DNA of 36,581 nucleotides from Thermoprotei archaeon. Lineage in GTDB: Archaea > Thermoproteota > Thermoprotei > Thermofilales > B20-G17. Of this stretch, positions 14,268-23,936 are shown piece after piece; position 1 is the first letter of the stretch; every line of letters starts with the position of its first letter. Location: NCBI GenBank assembly GCA_003650675.1, contig QMRH01000017.1, positions 1-36,581 on the forward strand, in the 5' to 3' direction. Made by a program: the position numbers and the translations under genes. The notes beneath the pieces are model-generated. The model was not told the DNA's origin. It did no database searches and saw nothing but the letters and a program-made list of their open reading frames with translations.

Positions 14268-15332
14268 CTAAATTTCCCTTTTCTCCTTCTCAAGCTCATA
14301 CAATATTTCTCTTATCCCGAACAATAATGAAATAACGCCAGTTAAAAAGGCTTCATAGCATACTGTTATAAAACGTGTTAACACTGTAGCGCTTACAGCC
14401 AGGTTTTTGTCTATACCGAGAAGTATAAAGGTTGTTATCATGGCTGTGTCCAGTACGCCTGCATTGACGGGTATTCCTATCGGTATATTGTCAGCAACCC
14501 CGTATAGAGGGTAGGCTAGGGATAGAAGCCAAAACGATACGTTGTGTCCCAGAGCCTTAAAGATATTATATGGAACAAGTATGCCGAAAACCCATTGTAT
14601 GAGTAGGAGTAATAGGGATACTGCTATAGGCTTCATGTTGCTTCTTGCTTGTATAATTGATTCGTGGAAGCTTTTGAAGCCTGAAAGTATATCGTAGGAG
14701 TACTTGCTTAACCCCATTTTGGTAAGAGCCTTTGAAACATATTTTGCGGCGATTATCAAGGTTTTGTTAAGCCTCTCGGGTACGAATATTACGTATACTA
14801 TTAACAATACAGCGACTATAGATAATATGGCAAAGAGGATCATTTCTCTGAATATATTGGATGCCACAACTACTTGCTGGAAGGTTAATAGGATAGCGCC
14901 AGTGAATATGAAGAATACGAATGCTATTACGCTGAGTAACCTGTGTATCACTATGGTTGTGGCGAGTGTTCCGTATTTCGACTTATATTTTTTACCTATA
15001 TAGTATAATCTAATGATTTCGCCTGTGATGAAAGCTGCAGGTATTATCATGTCTCCAAGCCATCCCATTATCACGGCAAGCAGACTATCCCTGAGTCTGA
15101 GATCGGGTATAAAGATCCGTACTATAAAATACCAGGCGAATGCATAGAAAAGTATAAAACTCGTGTCGAAAAGTAGCGCCAGCGTTACGTATTCTATTCG
15201 AGCCCTCGATATTAAACTTACAACCTTGCCAATATTTATGTTGAGTACGAGTAGAAACGAGATATACAATATTATGCCTACGGCTATGAGCAGAAGCATC
15301 GCCTTTTTACCGATTTTAGGTATCGAGTTCAT
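14268..15332 (-). CDS. flippase-like integral membrane protein (UPF0104 / LPG-synthase TM family)
   Basis: The 354-residue protein has eight or so membrane helices and matches the UPF0104/AglD-associated family of integral membrane proteins, related to the membrane domain of lysylphosphatidylglycerol synthase. Characteristic parts are the first helix ending before NIGKVVSLISRARIEYV, the segment GWLGDMIIPAAFITGEIIRLYYI, and the loop PIGIPVNAGVLDTAMITTF near the C-terminus. These proteins are thought to move lipid-linked substrates across the membrane, often in glycolipid or glycan synthesis. There is no catalytic synthase domain, so aminoacyl transfer to lipid is not expected. It is divergent from gcvPA with 67 bases between them. 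Confidence 0.75.
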   Translation of the reverse strand: MNSIPKIGKKAMLLLIAVGIILYISFLLVLNINIGKVVSLISRARIEYVTLALLFDTSFILFYAFAWYFIVRIFIPDLRLRDSLLAVIMGWLGDMIIPAAFITGEIIRLYYIGKKYKSKYGTLATTIVIHRLLSVIAFVFFIFTGAILLTFQQVVVASNIFREMILFAILSIVAVLLIVYVIFVPERLNKTLIIAAKYVSKALTKMGLSKYSYDILSGFKSFHESIIQARSNMKPIAVSLLLLLIQWVFGILVPYNIFKALGHNVSFWLLSLAYPLYGVADNIPIGIPVNAGVLDTAMITTFILLGIDKNLAVSATVLTRFITVCYEAFLTGVISLLFGIREILYELEKEKREI

Positions 15333-15399
15333 GTTCTCGCCGCAGGGCTTTCCTTAGACTTAACAATAATAAGCTTAAAGGATTTTAAATATTGAGGGA

Positions 15400-16800
15400 G
15401 TGAGTTTCTTGGGGAAGGCTTTCCCATGGATTCCAAACATGGATGATGAAACAGTCAGCGAAATGCTGGGGGAAATAGGGGTTAAGGATCTCAAGGAGTT
15501 GTTTAAAGACATTCCTAGAAGCCTTTTTTTAAAGGAACCTCCTCGGATAGGCTTAGTGACCCCCCTTTCGGAGCAGGAAGCCTACATACATACAGTAAAC
15601 CTGCTTAAAAGAAACAGGATTCCCCGCATATCGCTTCTTGGGGGAGGGGTATGGAACCACTATATTCCGGCAGCGGTTAAAGAGATCGTTAGGAGAGGTG
15701 AATTCTATACAAGCTATACACCTTATCAACCCGAGCTTTCTCAGGGGCTTTCACAGGCCCTTTTTGAATATCAGAGCATGATAGCTGAACTAACTGGTAT
15801 GGATGTGGTTAATGCATCTATGTACGACTGGTCGACCGCGGTCGCCGAAGCTGTTTTAATGTCAGTTAGGGTTACCAGAAGGAAAAAGATACTTTTCCCG
15901 TTAAATGCAAATCCAATGCACTTGCGTGTTTTAAACACGTATGTAGATCCCCTAGGAATAGAAGTGGAGTGCGTGGCTTATAATAAGTTGACGGGACAAC
16001 TTGATTTAAATGAATTAGAAGAAAAAATGGATAAAGATACTGCTGCAGTTTACGTACAAAATCCCTCTTTTTTCGGAACCATAGAAACAGAAGTTGATGA
16101 AATAAGCAATATAGTGCACAAACATGGGGGGCTTTTAATAGTAGGTGTAGAGCCCATCAGCTTAGGTCTTTTTAAGCCCCCCGGAGATTACGGGGCGGAT
16201 ATAGTCGTAGGAGAAGGACAGCCCCTGGGACTGGGTTTGAATTTCGGTGGACCGTTGCTAGGGATTTTTGCTGTACGCTGGGATACTAAACTCGTTAGAC
16301 AGATGCCTGGCAGGATTTTCGGTGTGACGAGAACAAAGGACGGTAAGGAACGGGGTTTCATAATGGTTCTACAGACAAGGGAACAACATATCCGCAGGGA
16401 GAAAGCGACGTCGAATATCTGTACTAATGAGGCTTTATGTGCAATAGCTGCAGCCGTATATCTGGCTTTACTTGGACCTCAAGGTATAAAGGAACTTGCC
16501 GAAAACATTTTCTATAAAACTTATTACCTGATGCGCCAGTTAGGAAAAATAGAGCATGTGGAGTCTCCCGTATTCAAGGCTCCTCACTTCAAAGACTTTG
16601 TGGCTAGATTTAACGGGGTTCCCCTTAAATATTTAAACAAAATGCTGTTGGAGAAAGGAATTCAGGGGGGAATAATTCTGGAAGGACAAGATCCTTTATT
16701 GAAGCAATGTATGCTACTATCGGTTACGGAGGTTTTAACGAAAAGAGATCTAGACTTAGTGGTTAACTCGTTGAAGGAAATATTGGGTGAGGAGGATTGA
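15400..16800 (+). CDS. gcvPA: glycine decarboxylase (P protein) subunit 1
   Basis: The 466-residue N-terminal half of the P protein is the form used where glycine decarboxylase is split in two. With GcvPB it binds pyridoxal phosphate, decarboxylates glycine and passes the aminomethyl group to the lipoyl arm of GcvH. Conserved stretches include YTPYQPELSQGLSQALFEYQ, DGKERGFIMVLQTREQHIRR and SNICTNEALCA. The longest frame starts with GTG at 15400, but that codon sits inside GAGGGAGTGAG; a TTG at 15409 would have this as its ribosome-binding site and is just as likely. The stop codon overlaps the gcvPB start by four bases (TTGA). Confidence 0.93.
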   Translation: MSFLGKAFPWIPNMDDETVSEMLGEIGVKDLKELFKDIPRSLFLKEPPRIGLVTPLSEQEAYIHTVNLLKRNRIPRISLLGGGVWNHYIPAAVKEIVRRGEFYTSYTPYQPELSQGLSQALFEYQSMIAELTGMDVVNASMYDWSTAVAEAVLMSVRVTRRKKILFPLNANPMHLRVLNTYVDPLGIEVECVAYNKLTGQLDLNELEEKMDKDTAAVYVQNPSFFGTIETEVDEISNIVHKHGGLLIVGVEPISLGLFKPPGDYGADIVVGEGQPLGLGLNFGGPLLGIFAVRWDTKLVRQMPGRIFGVTRTKDGKERGFIMVLQTREQHIRREKATSNICTNEALCAIAAAVYLALLGPQGIKELAENIFYKTYYLMRQLGKIEHVESPVFKAPHFKDFVARFNGVPLKYLNKMLLEKGIQGGIILEGQDPLLKQCMLLSVTEVLTKRDLDLVVNSLKEILGEED

Positions 16801-18338
16801 GGAAGTTTAGGCAGGCAAAGTGGAGTGAACCCCTAATATTCGAGCTTTCAAGGGAAGGTAAAAGAGGTTTTAAAGTACCGTGTGTTGAAGAGGAGATAAG
16901 AACCGCGGTCGGCAAGTTGGAGGATCTGTTGCCAAGTAAAATACTGAGACAAAGACCACCCGGTCTTCCGCAAGTAACGGAATCAGAGGTTGTACGTCAT
17001 TATATAAGGCTGTCTCAAATGAACTATGGTGTTGATGTAGGCCCACAACCCCTGGGATCGTGTACAATGAAATATACTCCTAAAGTCTTAGAGAGAATCT
17101 GTGAATTAGAAGAACTTGCAAATATACATCCACTTCAAGACGAAAGCACCGTTCAAGGGATCCTACAAATACTATATCAGTTAGGTAAATGGTTGTGTGA
17201 AATCGTGGGTCTAAAATACTTCACGTTTCAACCAGCGGCTGGAGCACACGGTGAATTCACAGGCGTATTGATAATAAAGGCTTATCATAAGAGAAAGGGC
17301 GAGGAAAGGGATGAAATTCTCATACCTGACTCGGCCCACGGAACCAACCCAGCTAGCGCGGCCATGGCGGGCTTCAAGGTGGTTAGAATCCCTACTAGAG
17401 ACGACGGGTGCATCGACATCGAGGCACTTAAAAGCGCTGTATCGGATAGAACTGCTGGATTAATGTTGACGAATCCGAATACGCTAGGTTTATTCGAGAA
17501 GGAAATTATCGAGATAGCCAGAATAATTCATGAAGCTGGAGGGTTAATGTATTATGATGGAGCAAATCTCAATGGTATACTTGGTATAGCAAGGCCAGGT
17601 GACATGGGTTTCGACATAGTACATTTAAACATACACAAGACCTTTGCTGCACCTCATGGAGGCGGAGGTCCAGGGGCTTCTGCCATATGCGTTACAGAAG
17701 AACTAAAGGATTTTCTCCCAGTGCCGGTTATAGAATATGATGCGGAAAACAATAGATATCACCTTAACTGGAACCTGCCGAACTCTATAGGCATGGTTAG
17801 AAGCTTCTATGGTAACATAGTTCCATTAGTGAAGGCATTTGTGTATCTCTTAATGCTGGGCTCAAGCGGTCTAAGAAAAACCGCCGAAATCTCGGTTCTC
17901 AACACCAATTACTTCATCGCGAAAGTTAAGGGGTTAAGGGGGGTTACAGTGCCATACGACCCCCAAAGACCTAGAAAACATGAGGTAGTTATTTCAGTTA
18001 AAAAACTTAGAGAGGAGACCGGGATTACAGCTGAAGACGTAGCAAAGGCCTTGCTCGACCACGGTTTCTATGCTCCCACGATCTACTTTCCCCTTATAGT
18101 GGACGAGGCGCTAATGATAGAGTTCACGGAGAGTGAGAGCAAAGAGTTGATAGACGAGTACGCTAACGCACTTAAGGAGATCATAGAAACAGCATATCGA
18201 AACCCTGAAATCCTCAAAGAAGCACCTATCAATGCGTCGGTAGGAAGGCTCGACATGGCCTACGGAAACCTTCCACGAATAATCTCCATCAACTATAAAA
18301 TGTATCTACAACGTAAAAAACAGGGTCTCCTACCTTAA
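16797..18338 (+). CDS. gcvPB: glycine decarboxylase (P protein) subunit 2
   Basis: The 513-residue C-terminal half of the P protein carries the pyridoxal-phosphate lysine in HLNIHKTFAAPHGGGGPG. It also shows the cofactor-binding LIPDSAHGTNPASAAMAGF and the signature GSCTMKYTPK. It starts with TTG within the overlap with gcvPA, so the two chains are made together in equal amounts. The gene ends overlapping the convergent biotin carboxylase by four bases. The gcvT gene lies 1.6 kb on; the lipoyl carrier gcvH is not in this window. Confidence 0.95.
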   Translation: MRKFRQAKWSEPLIFELSREGKRGFKVPCVEEEIRTAVGKLEDLLPSKILRQRPPGLPQVTESEVVRHYIRLSQMNYGVDVGPQPLGSCTMKYTPKVLERICELEELANIHPLQDESTVQGILQILYQLGKWLCEIVGLKYFTFQPAAGAHGEFTGVLIIKAYHKRKGEERDEILIPDSAHGTNPASAAMAGFKVVRIPTRDDGCIDIEALKSAVSDRTAGLMLTNPNTLGLFEKEIIEIARIIHEAGGLMYYDGANLNGILGIARPGDMGFDIVHLNIHKTFAAPHGGGGPGASAICVTEELKDFLPVPVIEYDAENNRYHLNWNLPNSIGMVRSFYGNIVPLVKAFVYLLMLGSSGLRKTAEISVLNTNYFIAKVKGLRGVTVPYDPQRPRKHEVVISVKKLREETGITAEDVAKALLDHGFYAPTIYFPLIVDEALMIEFTESESKELIDEYANALKEIIETAYRNPEILKEAPINASVGRLDMAYGNLPRIISINYKMYLQRKKQGLLP

Positions 18339-19822
18339 AGCCCGGCCTCAAGGATCCTTGAAGAGAGTTTCCAAGCATTGGCAACAGGTATACGCTCTTT
18401 TTCCACCTCCTTCCCCGTTTCCACGCTTACCGGAAACTTATGTTGTTTGAGATATTGTTTGGTTTTCTCTAGAATGTTCTTTTTAACTATAAATCTAGTG
18501 TCGTAGTCTCCTTTTTGGAAATCCCTATCATCGAGTATAGCCAGATGGAGGGGGATATTAGTCGATACACCTGTCACCACAAACTCATGTAGGGATCTAC
18601 GAAGCCTGTTGATGGCTTCTCTTCTATCCCGTCCCCACACTACAAGTTTCGCTATCATAGGGTCGTAGAAGGGAGGTATTTCATAGCCACTATAACAGGC
18701 TGTATCAACCCTAACCCATGGTCCAGCTGGAGGAAGAAACGTAGTGATTTTCCCTGGTGCCGGCATAAACCCCCTTGTAGGATCCTCGGCGTATATCCTG
18801 GCTTCAATAGCATGTCCCCTGATCTTAACGTCCTCTTGGCTTACCGAGGGATACCCTGTCTCAGCTATCCATATCTGCTCCTTTACTATATCTATTAAGG
18901 TTACAGCTTCTGTAACAGGGTGTTCGACCTGTATACGTGAATTTAGTTCAATAAAGTAAAAGTTTCCCTCCGAAGGCACATAGATGAATTCTATTGTACC
19001 TGCATTAACATATCCCATGCAGTCAGCTATTCCCACAGCGGTTTCCACAAGCTTTTCTCTCGTTTCCTCGTCAAGCGCGGGGGAGGGGGCCTCCTCAACA
19101 ACCTTCTGGAAACGACGTTGCACGCTACATTCCCTCTCGTAGAGGTGTATTGTTTTCCCTTTAACTGGGCTTAATATTTGGACTTCTATGTGGCGGGCGT
19201 CAGGATAGTATTTTTCAATGTACATTTCACTGTGACCGAACGCAGATGAGGATAGTTTTTGTAGTAGATTAAAGCTGGATCTTAGCTCCTCCTCGTCTTC
19301 ACAAACCTTCATTCCAACACCACCACCGCCGAGCATTGGTTTAATTATAACAGGGTAGCCTATTTTCCCGGCTTCATCCACCGCGGTTTCAACATCTAAA
19401 ATCGGTTCCAGCAACCCCTTGACAATGGGGTACCCGTTTTCCTTCACGACTTTTCGTGCTTGAACCTTGTTTCCTGCAAGTTCATGTATCCTCGCTGGTG
19501 GACCGATAAAGAGGAATCCTTCTTCTTCAACCCTTCTAACAAATGAAGGGTTCTGGGACAGAAAACCGTAGCCTGGGTGAATAGCATCCACTGAAAACTT
19601 TTTTGCCACGGAGAGAATCTTATCGATATTCAGGTAGGTTTCCTTCGCCTCTTGTCCATCAAGAAGACAGGATTCATCGGCTAAATATCGGTGAAGAGAG
19701 TTTACGTCGGCCTGGGAATATATAGCAACAGTTTTTATTCCCAGCTCCTTCGCTGCACGTATTACTCGGACAGCTATTTCCCCTCGATTTGCGATCAGGA
19801 TTTTCCTTATTTCGCGTAACAT
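18335..19822 (-). CDS. accC: biotin carboxylase subunit of an acyl-CoA or pyruvate carboxylase
   Basis: The 495-residue ATP-grasp protein transfers carbonate to biotin on a carrier protein. Visible elements are the N-terminal fold LIANRGEIAVRVIRA, the ATP-binding glycine loop MLGGGGVGMKV, the bicarbonate/biotin site EAPSPALDEETRE and the metal-binding/catalytic ELNSRIQVEHPVTE. The length fits a separate subunit, not a fused pyruvate carboxylase. The C-terminal tail is typical of archaeal PycA/PccA-type subunits. Neither a biotin carrier nor a carboxyltransferase gene lies nearby, so the substrate (acetyl/propionyl-CoA or pyruvate) is open. It sits between gcvPB and gcvT on the opposite strand, 121 bases from gcvT. 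Confidence 0.92.
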   Translation of the reverse strand: MLREIRKILIANRGEIAVRVIRAAKELGIKTVAIYSQADVNSLHRYLADESCLLDGQEAKETYLNIDKILSVAKKFSVDAIHPGYGFLSQNPSFVRRVEEEGFLFIGPPARIHELAGNKVQARKVVKENGYPIVKGLLEPILDVETAVDEAGKIGYPVIIKPMLGGGGVGMKVCEDEEELRSSFNLLQKLSSSAFGHSEMYIEKYYPDARHIEVQILSPVKGKTIHLYERECSVQRRFQKVVEEAPSPALDEETREKLVETAVGIADCMGYVNAGTIEFIYVPSEGNFYFIELNSRIQVEHPVTEAVTLIDIVKEQIWIAETGYPSVSQEDVKIRGHAIEARIYAEDPTRGFMPAPGKITTFLPPAGPWVRVDTACYSGYEIPPFYDPMIAKLVVWGRDRREAINRLRRSLHEFVVTGVSTNIPLHLAILDDRDFQKGDYDTRFIVKKNILEKTKQYLKQHKFPVSVETGKEVEKERIPVANAWKLSSRILEAGL

Positions 19823-19900
19823 GGTGTTCCATCAACCCTTCAAGAATAATAAGTATATCTAAAAAATTTAGAGGTTAACTATTCGTCTGGCGAAGGACAT

Positions 19901-19909
19901 GTATATAAA
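19901..19909 (+). promoter_or_regulatory. TATA box for gcvT
   Basis: GTATATAAA lies about 40 bases before the ATG at 19944 and predicts transcription from about 19930, a short leader. Confidence 0.5.
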
Positions 19910-19943
19910 GAAATGTCTCTTAAAGATTTGTTGATGATTCTAT

Positions 19944-21032
19944 ATGGGTATTGAAACTCCTTTACTTAGTGAGCATGAGAAGCTAGGTGCGGAGATAGGA
20001 GTTTTCGCCGGATGGCGTACAGCCATGGTTTTCTCTAGTGCGCTTAAAGAAGCTCTAGATACAAGGACCAAGGCCACGGTCTTTGATGTTTCGCATATGG
20101 CTAGAATTTTAGTGAAGGGTGAGGATGCTGAAGAGTTGCTCGAATACCTTATACCACGTTTCATAGCTAAGGCTCCTGCTGGAAGAATGATAGGACCCAG
20201 CGCACTCCTAAACGAAAATGCTGGGTTTAAAGACGACGTAATGGTCTATAAAATTGATGGAAGCCACTTTTTAATTGTTGGAAACGCGGTCAACAGAAAG
20301 AAGGACTTGGAATGGATTCTTCATGTTCTCGGTGAAAAGGGGCTAAATGTCCATGTGGAGGATTTAACGGAAGAGACCGCCATGCTGGCGCTACAAGGCC
20401 CCCAGACCCCCGAAGTACTCGAAAAACTGGTCGGTGTAAAGGGGAATGAAATGGGCATGCTGGAGTTTAAAAGCGGTCTAAACACCACGCTGGGGAGGAT
20501 ATGGATACTCAGCAAAAGTGGATGGACGGGGGAGCCTGGTTTCGAGATAATATCATCCATAGAGGTTATCAAGAAAATATGGAAGGCGTTGATAGAGAAA
20601 GGTGTAGAGCCTGCCGGGCTCGGTGCTAGAGATATATTACGCATCGAAATGGGCTTTTGCCTCTACGGCCATGAAATAAATGAACATACCACACCCTTAG
20701 AGGCTCGTTACAAGGTTTTCTCGAACAAGAAAAGGGGATATATCGGTTACGATGCGTTGCATGAAAGATATAGGAGGGGGGTGGAAAGGCTACGTTACGG
20801 TCTTCTCTTGAATAAGGGTTCACCAATACCGCGTGAAGGCACAACAGTGTATGCCGCTGAGGTCAGGGTTGGGGAGGTCACTAGTGGAACTTTCTCTCCA
20901 TTCCTCAAAAGGCCTATAGCAGAGTTTTATGTGCAACCTTCACACGCATACCTGGGCTTCCACTTGGAAGTCGAAATAAGAGGTAAAAAATATACTGCAA
21001 AAATAGTCGATTTCCCTTTCGTTAAAAAATAA
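19944..21032 (+). CDS. gcvT: glycine cleavage system T protein (aminomethyltransferase)
   Basis: The 362-residue T protein has the usual length. It takes the aminomethyl group from lipoylated GcvH, releases ammonia and makes 5,10-methylene-tetrahydrofolate or the archaeal tetrahydropterin equivalent. The sequence has the N-terminal VFDVSHMARI and GFKDDVMVYK segments of the folate-binding fold, FLIVGNAVNRKKDLEW, LALQGPQ, GEPGFEI and the C-terminal GLGARDILRIEMG and EVTSGTFSP elements. It starts at ATG after a short leader. It is transcribed apart from gcvPA-gcvPB but on the same strand. Confidence 0.95.
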   Translation: MGIETPLLSEHEKLGAEIGVFAGWRTAMVFSSALKEALDTRTKATVFDVSHMARILVKGEDAEELLEYLIPRFIAKAPAGRMIGPSALLNENAGFKDDVMVYKIDGSHFLIVGNAVNRKKDLEWILHVLGEKGLNVHVEDLTEETAMLALQGPQTPEVLEKLVGVKGNEMGMLEFKSGLNTTLGRIWILSKSGWTGEPGFEIISSIEVIKKIWKALIEKGVEPAGLGARDILRIEMGFCLYGHEINEHTTPLEARYKVFSNKKRGYIGYDALHERYRRGVERLRYGLLLNKGSPIPREGTTVYAAEVRVGEVTSGTFSPFLKRPIAEFYVQPSHAYLGFHLEVEIRGKKYTAKIVDFPFVKK

Positions 21033-21097
21033 CTGAGAACGAGTTTTTATTACAAAGATTCTTAAAAAGGGCTTAAATGGAGGAGTTGGATTAGAAT

Positions 21098-21883
21098 TCA
21101 TTCAACGGGTATTTCGTACCATACCCTACCTTTATAGTCGATTCTTACCCTACGGGTTCTTCTGGCCTTTCTACCTATTATAATCGCTATGATGAAGCCC
21201 GCTACCCATCCCCCCACATGAGCCCAGAAAGCAACTCCAGAGAAAAACGGGTAGGGTAGTGCAAGGGAAAGGACACCCATATATAATTGATAGAGGAACC
21301 AGAACAATATGAAGACTACGGCTGGTATTCTAATGACTATCGGGAATAGACCTATGGTGGTTAAGACGTCGAGGAAGGCGTTGGGCATTAAAACCAAGTA
21401 TGCTCCAAGCACTCCTGAAATCGCTCCCGATGCACCTACACTTGGTATTTTAAGCGGGTCTATAACCGTGTGGCCGAACGGCCCGTAGAGTACTAGGGGC
21501 TCTTGGAAGACGGCTTCAATAAAAATATGGAAAAAGTCGGCGAAGAATCCAGACAATAGATAGAGGCTTATAAAACGAAGTCTACCAAGCCTATTTTCCA
21601 CCGCTGGGCCGAAAACATATAGGAAAAGCATGTTTCCGAGAAGATGTTCAAGGCTTCCATGCATGAACATTGAAGTTAACAGGGTATAGAGTTTCTTGCC
21701 CTGCAGTATAAGGAATGGAATCAAACCGAACTTGTATATGCTCAAGGTAAAGACTTTAGCCCCCTGAAGATAAAAGTAAAAGAAGATTATAGTGTTTAAT
21801 GCTATAAGAGTCCAGGTGACCAGAGGGGCCTTTGTCTTACGTGAAGTCTCCCCTACAGGTATCATCCACCAATCCCCTTTCAT
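21098..21883 (-). CDS. rhomboid-family intramembrane serine protease
   Basis: The 261-residue membrane protein matches rhomboid peptidases. It has HLLGNMLFLYVFG (the conserved H-x-x-x-N turn), the catalytic serine in SVGASGAISGVLGAY, and the partner histidine in FWAHVGGWVAGF. There are about six membrane helices and a basic C-terminal tail (KARRTRRVRI). Rhomboids cut membrane proteins within the bilayer and release factors or clear misfolded proteins. The longest frame starts at 21883. A TATA-like AAATATAAAGG just upstream would place transcription near 21864, at the second Met (ATG 21865), so the shorter start is attractive. Confidence 0.9.
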   Translation of the reverse strand: MKGDWWMIPVGETSRKTKAPLVTWTLIALNTIIFFYFYLQGAKVFTLSIYKFGLIPFLILQGKKLYTLLTSMFMHGSLEHLLGNMLFLYVFGPAVENRLGRLRFISLYLLSGFFADFFHIFIEAVFQEPLVLYGPFGHTVIDPLKIPSVGASGAISGVLGAYLVLMPNAFLDVLTTIGLFPIVIRIPAVVFILFWFLYQLYMGVLSLALPYPFFSGVAFWAHVGGWVAGFIIAIIIGRKARRTRRVRIDYKGRVWYEIPVE

Positions 21884-22048
21884 CCTTTATATTTCATTTT
21901 ATTTATTTTTGTCCTCCCGGAAACATCATCTATTCTACACTTGATTTTGTCGTGAAAGCAAAGTTATAATAGAAGCTGAAAGAATAGCCTGTCGTGGCAA
22001 AATTAGTATAAAATGTTCCCAAATATATTAACTATGGAGGGCTGATGC

Positions 22049-22762
22049 TTGCGTTTTCACGTTGTAGTGGATGATTTGTTGTCAGAGAGAGGTTTTAGTC
22101 TCCAGCTCCTTCCGGGACATGGGTTATCTATCCTTATAGAGAAAGATAATTTAAAACTGCTTTTTGATACCGGATCCTCAGAAAAGCTTTTACTTTACAA
22201 TATGAGGAGAATGGGCTTTGATATAAATGAAATCGACTATCTGTTTATATCGTCATGGAAAAAATGTCATGCAGGAGCTGTAAATGAAGTTTTTAGATTG
22301 AACCCAAGGATTAAAGCTTTTGCGCCCCCTGTAACATCAAGTATAACGCTGGTTAAACCTAAAGACATCAGTAGAATAATATTCATAAAATCAACGGAGC
22401 CGAGGGAGATTCTTCCAGGGGTCTATACAACAGGCATATACTGTAAGAAATGGTATTGTGAACACGCCTTATTCCTAAAGGCAACTGAAAACATTTTAGC
22501 AGTTTTCTTAGGGTGTTCAACATATGGTTTCAGCCACTTTATAAAGAGGACGGAAAAAACGGCTAAAAAATATATTATCGGTGGACTGCACCTATCGAAA
22601 CTCGATTTCATAGGATTTAAACTCCTTAAACAACTTGTGGCGGAGGAAAATGTAGAAGGGGTTTTACCGTTACATTGTACTGCTCCTGATGCTAGGAAAG
22701 AAATAATTAAATGGAAGGGTATTCTTCAAGATACAGGTGTAGGGATTGAGTTTGCTCTCTGA
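22049..22762 (+). CDS. metallo-beta-lactamase-fold protein with degenerate metal site
   Basis: The 237-residue protein follows the DHPS/MptE-like branch of the beta-lactamase fold: LLFDTGSS near the start, IGGLHL (177-182) and LPLHC (206-210) further on. The key H-x-H-x-D-H motif is replaced by S-W-K-K-C-H (69-74), and the usual G-C-S-H-P-G is GCSTYG (155-160). So most first-site ligands are lost, while H74, H181 and H209 remain. A catalytic dinuclear metal site is unlikely; the protein may bind a ligand or one metal. The start is TTG with GGAGG eight bases upstream. It overlaps the site-2 protease gene by 17 bases, indicating shared expression. Confidence 0.75.
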   Translation: MRFHVVVDDLLSERGFSLQLLPGHGLSILIEKDNLKLLFDTGSSEKLLLYNMRRMGFDINEIDYLFISSWKKCHAGAVNEVFRLNPRIKAFAPPVTSSITLVKPKDISRIIFIKSTEPREILPGVYTTGIYCKKWYCEHALFLKATENILAVFLGCSTYGFSHFIKRTEKTAKKYIIGGLHLSKLDFIGFKLLKQLVAEENVEGVLPLHCTAPDARKEIIKWKGILQDTGVGIEFAL

Positions 22763-23921
22763 TCCAAACTCGTTGACTATCGTAAGCATACTTTTAGCTA
22801 CATGGCTGGTAATGTACATGATTAAATTCACACCCCTTTATCCAGTTTTACAACAGCTGGGAGCATCGATCGAATACGGTGTCCTAATATTTAGAACCTC
22901 TAGGCTAAACGATTTTTTGAATAGTTTTGGCGCAAAACATGAACGAATAGTTAGGGCTCTATCTTCCCTGGGTGTGGCTTTAAGCTTTTATCTGCTTATA
23001 ATAGGAGTGTATACCCTGCATGTAAACCTTCTAAATTATTTTCGCCGTCCCTCGCAATTTGCCCCTGTAATGCCTCTAATACCGGGAGTCACCTTCAGCG
23101 TAAGCTCTCTACCATACTTCTTCATAGCGGCAGCTACTGTGATAATCCCGCATGAGCTCGCCCATGCTGTGGTGGCGTCAAGTGAACATATACCAGTGAA
23201 ATCGACAGGAGTATTCTTCCTCTTGTTCCTGTTAGGCGCATTCGTCGAGCCGGATGAAAACAAGCTCCGAGGGTCGCGTTTAACCTCTAGGCTAAGGGTC
23301 TTCTCCGCTGGTTCTGCCATAAACTTTGTTCTTTACCTGCTGGCAGTCTTCCTTTTAGTATACATGTTCATACCCTACGGGATATATGTCATGGACACCT
23401 TGGAAGGATACCCTGCGGCGGGTGTTTTAAAGGCAGACGACATAATCATCAGTTTAAACAATACATCCACCTTGACATTAACTGAGTTTAAAGCCTTCAT
23501 GGATACGACGAAGCCAGGAGATGTAATAAATGTAAGAGTCATTAGAGGAGGTAAAGTACTGGAGTTAACGTTAAAGCTGGCGGCGTCACCTAGTAACGCC
23601 ACAAAAGGTTTCCTCGGAGTATATCTTTCGCAATATTATTCGCTCTCCTTCGCCCCCGACGTAAATCCAAGTATATCCACAATGATATTTAAGACTCTAC
23701 AGTGGGTAGAACTACTGAACATTAGTGTCGCCGTATTCAATATGCTTCCCATAGCCATGCTGGATGGAGGATTACTCCTCTCCGCACTGCTCAGCAACTT
23801 CATCGAGGAAGATAAAAGCAAGATTATTGAGAAGATTGCAACATTGTACATGGTTACAATACTCCTACTTAACATGGCTTTATCCTTCCGGATACCGGGG
23901 TTACAATACTGGGTTCCCTAG
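22746..23921 (+). CDS. site-2 protease-like intramembrane metalloprotease with PDZ domain (M50 family)
   Basis: The 391-residue membrane protein has the zinc-binding HELAH motif at 136-140 and the third ligand in NMLPIAMLDGG (332-342; D340). A PDZ-like domain sits between the two halves (about 218-280: GYPAAGVLKADDIIISLN, PGDVINVRVIRGGK). This layout is that of site-2 proteases, which cut membrane proteins inside the bilayer to release regulators or clear peptides. It starts with TTG inside the upstream gene and is followed 15 bases later by a small membrane-protein gene. Catalytic residues are complete. Confidence 0.9.
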   Translation: MSLLSDPNSLTIVSILLATWLVMYMIKFTPLYPVLQQLGASIEYGVLIFRTSRLNDFLNSFGAKHERIVRALSSLGVALSFYLLIIGVYTLHVNLLNYFRRPSQFAPVMPLIPGVTFSVSSLPYFFIAAATVIIPHELAHAVVASSEHIPVKSTGVFFLLFLLGAFVEPDENKLRGSRLTSRLRVFSAGSAINFVLYLLAVFLLVYMFIPYGIYVMDTLEGYPAAGVLKADDIIISLNNTSTLTLTEFKAFMDTTKPGDVINVRVIRGGKVLELTLKLAASPSNATKGFLGVYLSQYYSLSFAPDVNPSISTMIFKTLQWVELLNISVAVFNMLPIAMLDGGLLLSALLSNFIEEDKSKIIEKIATLYMVTILLLNMALSFRIPGLQYWVP

Positions 23922-23936
23922 GAGGATTGAGTAGAA

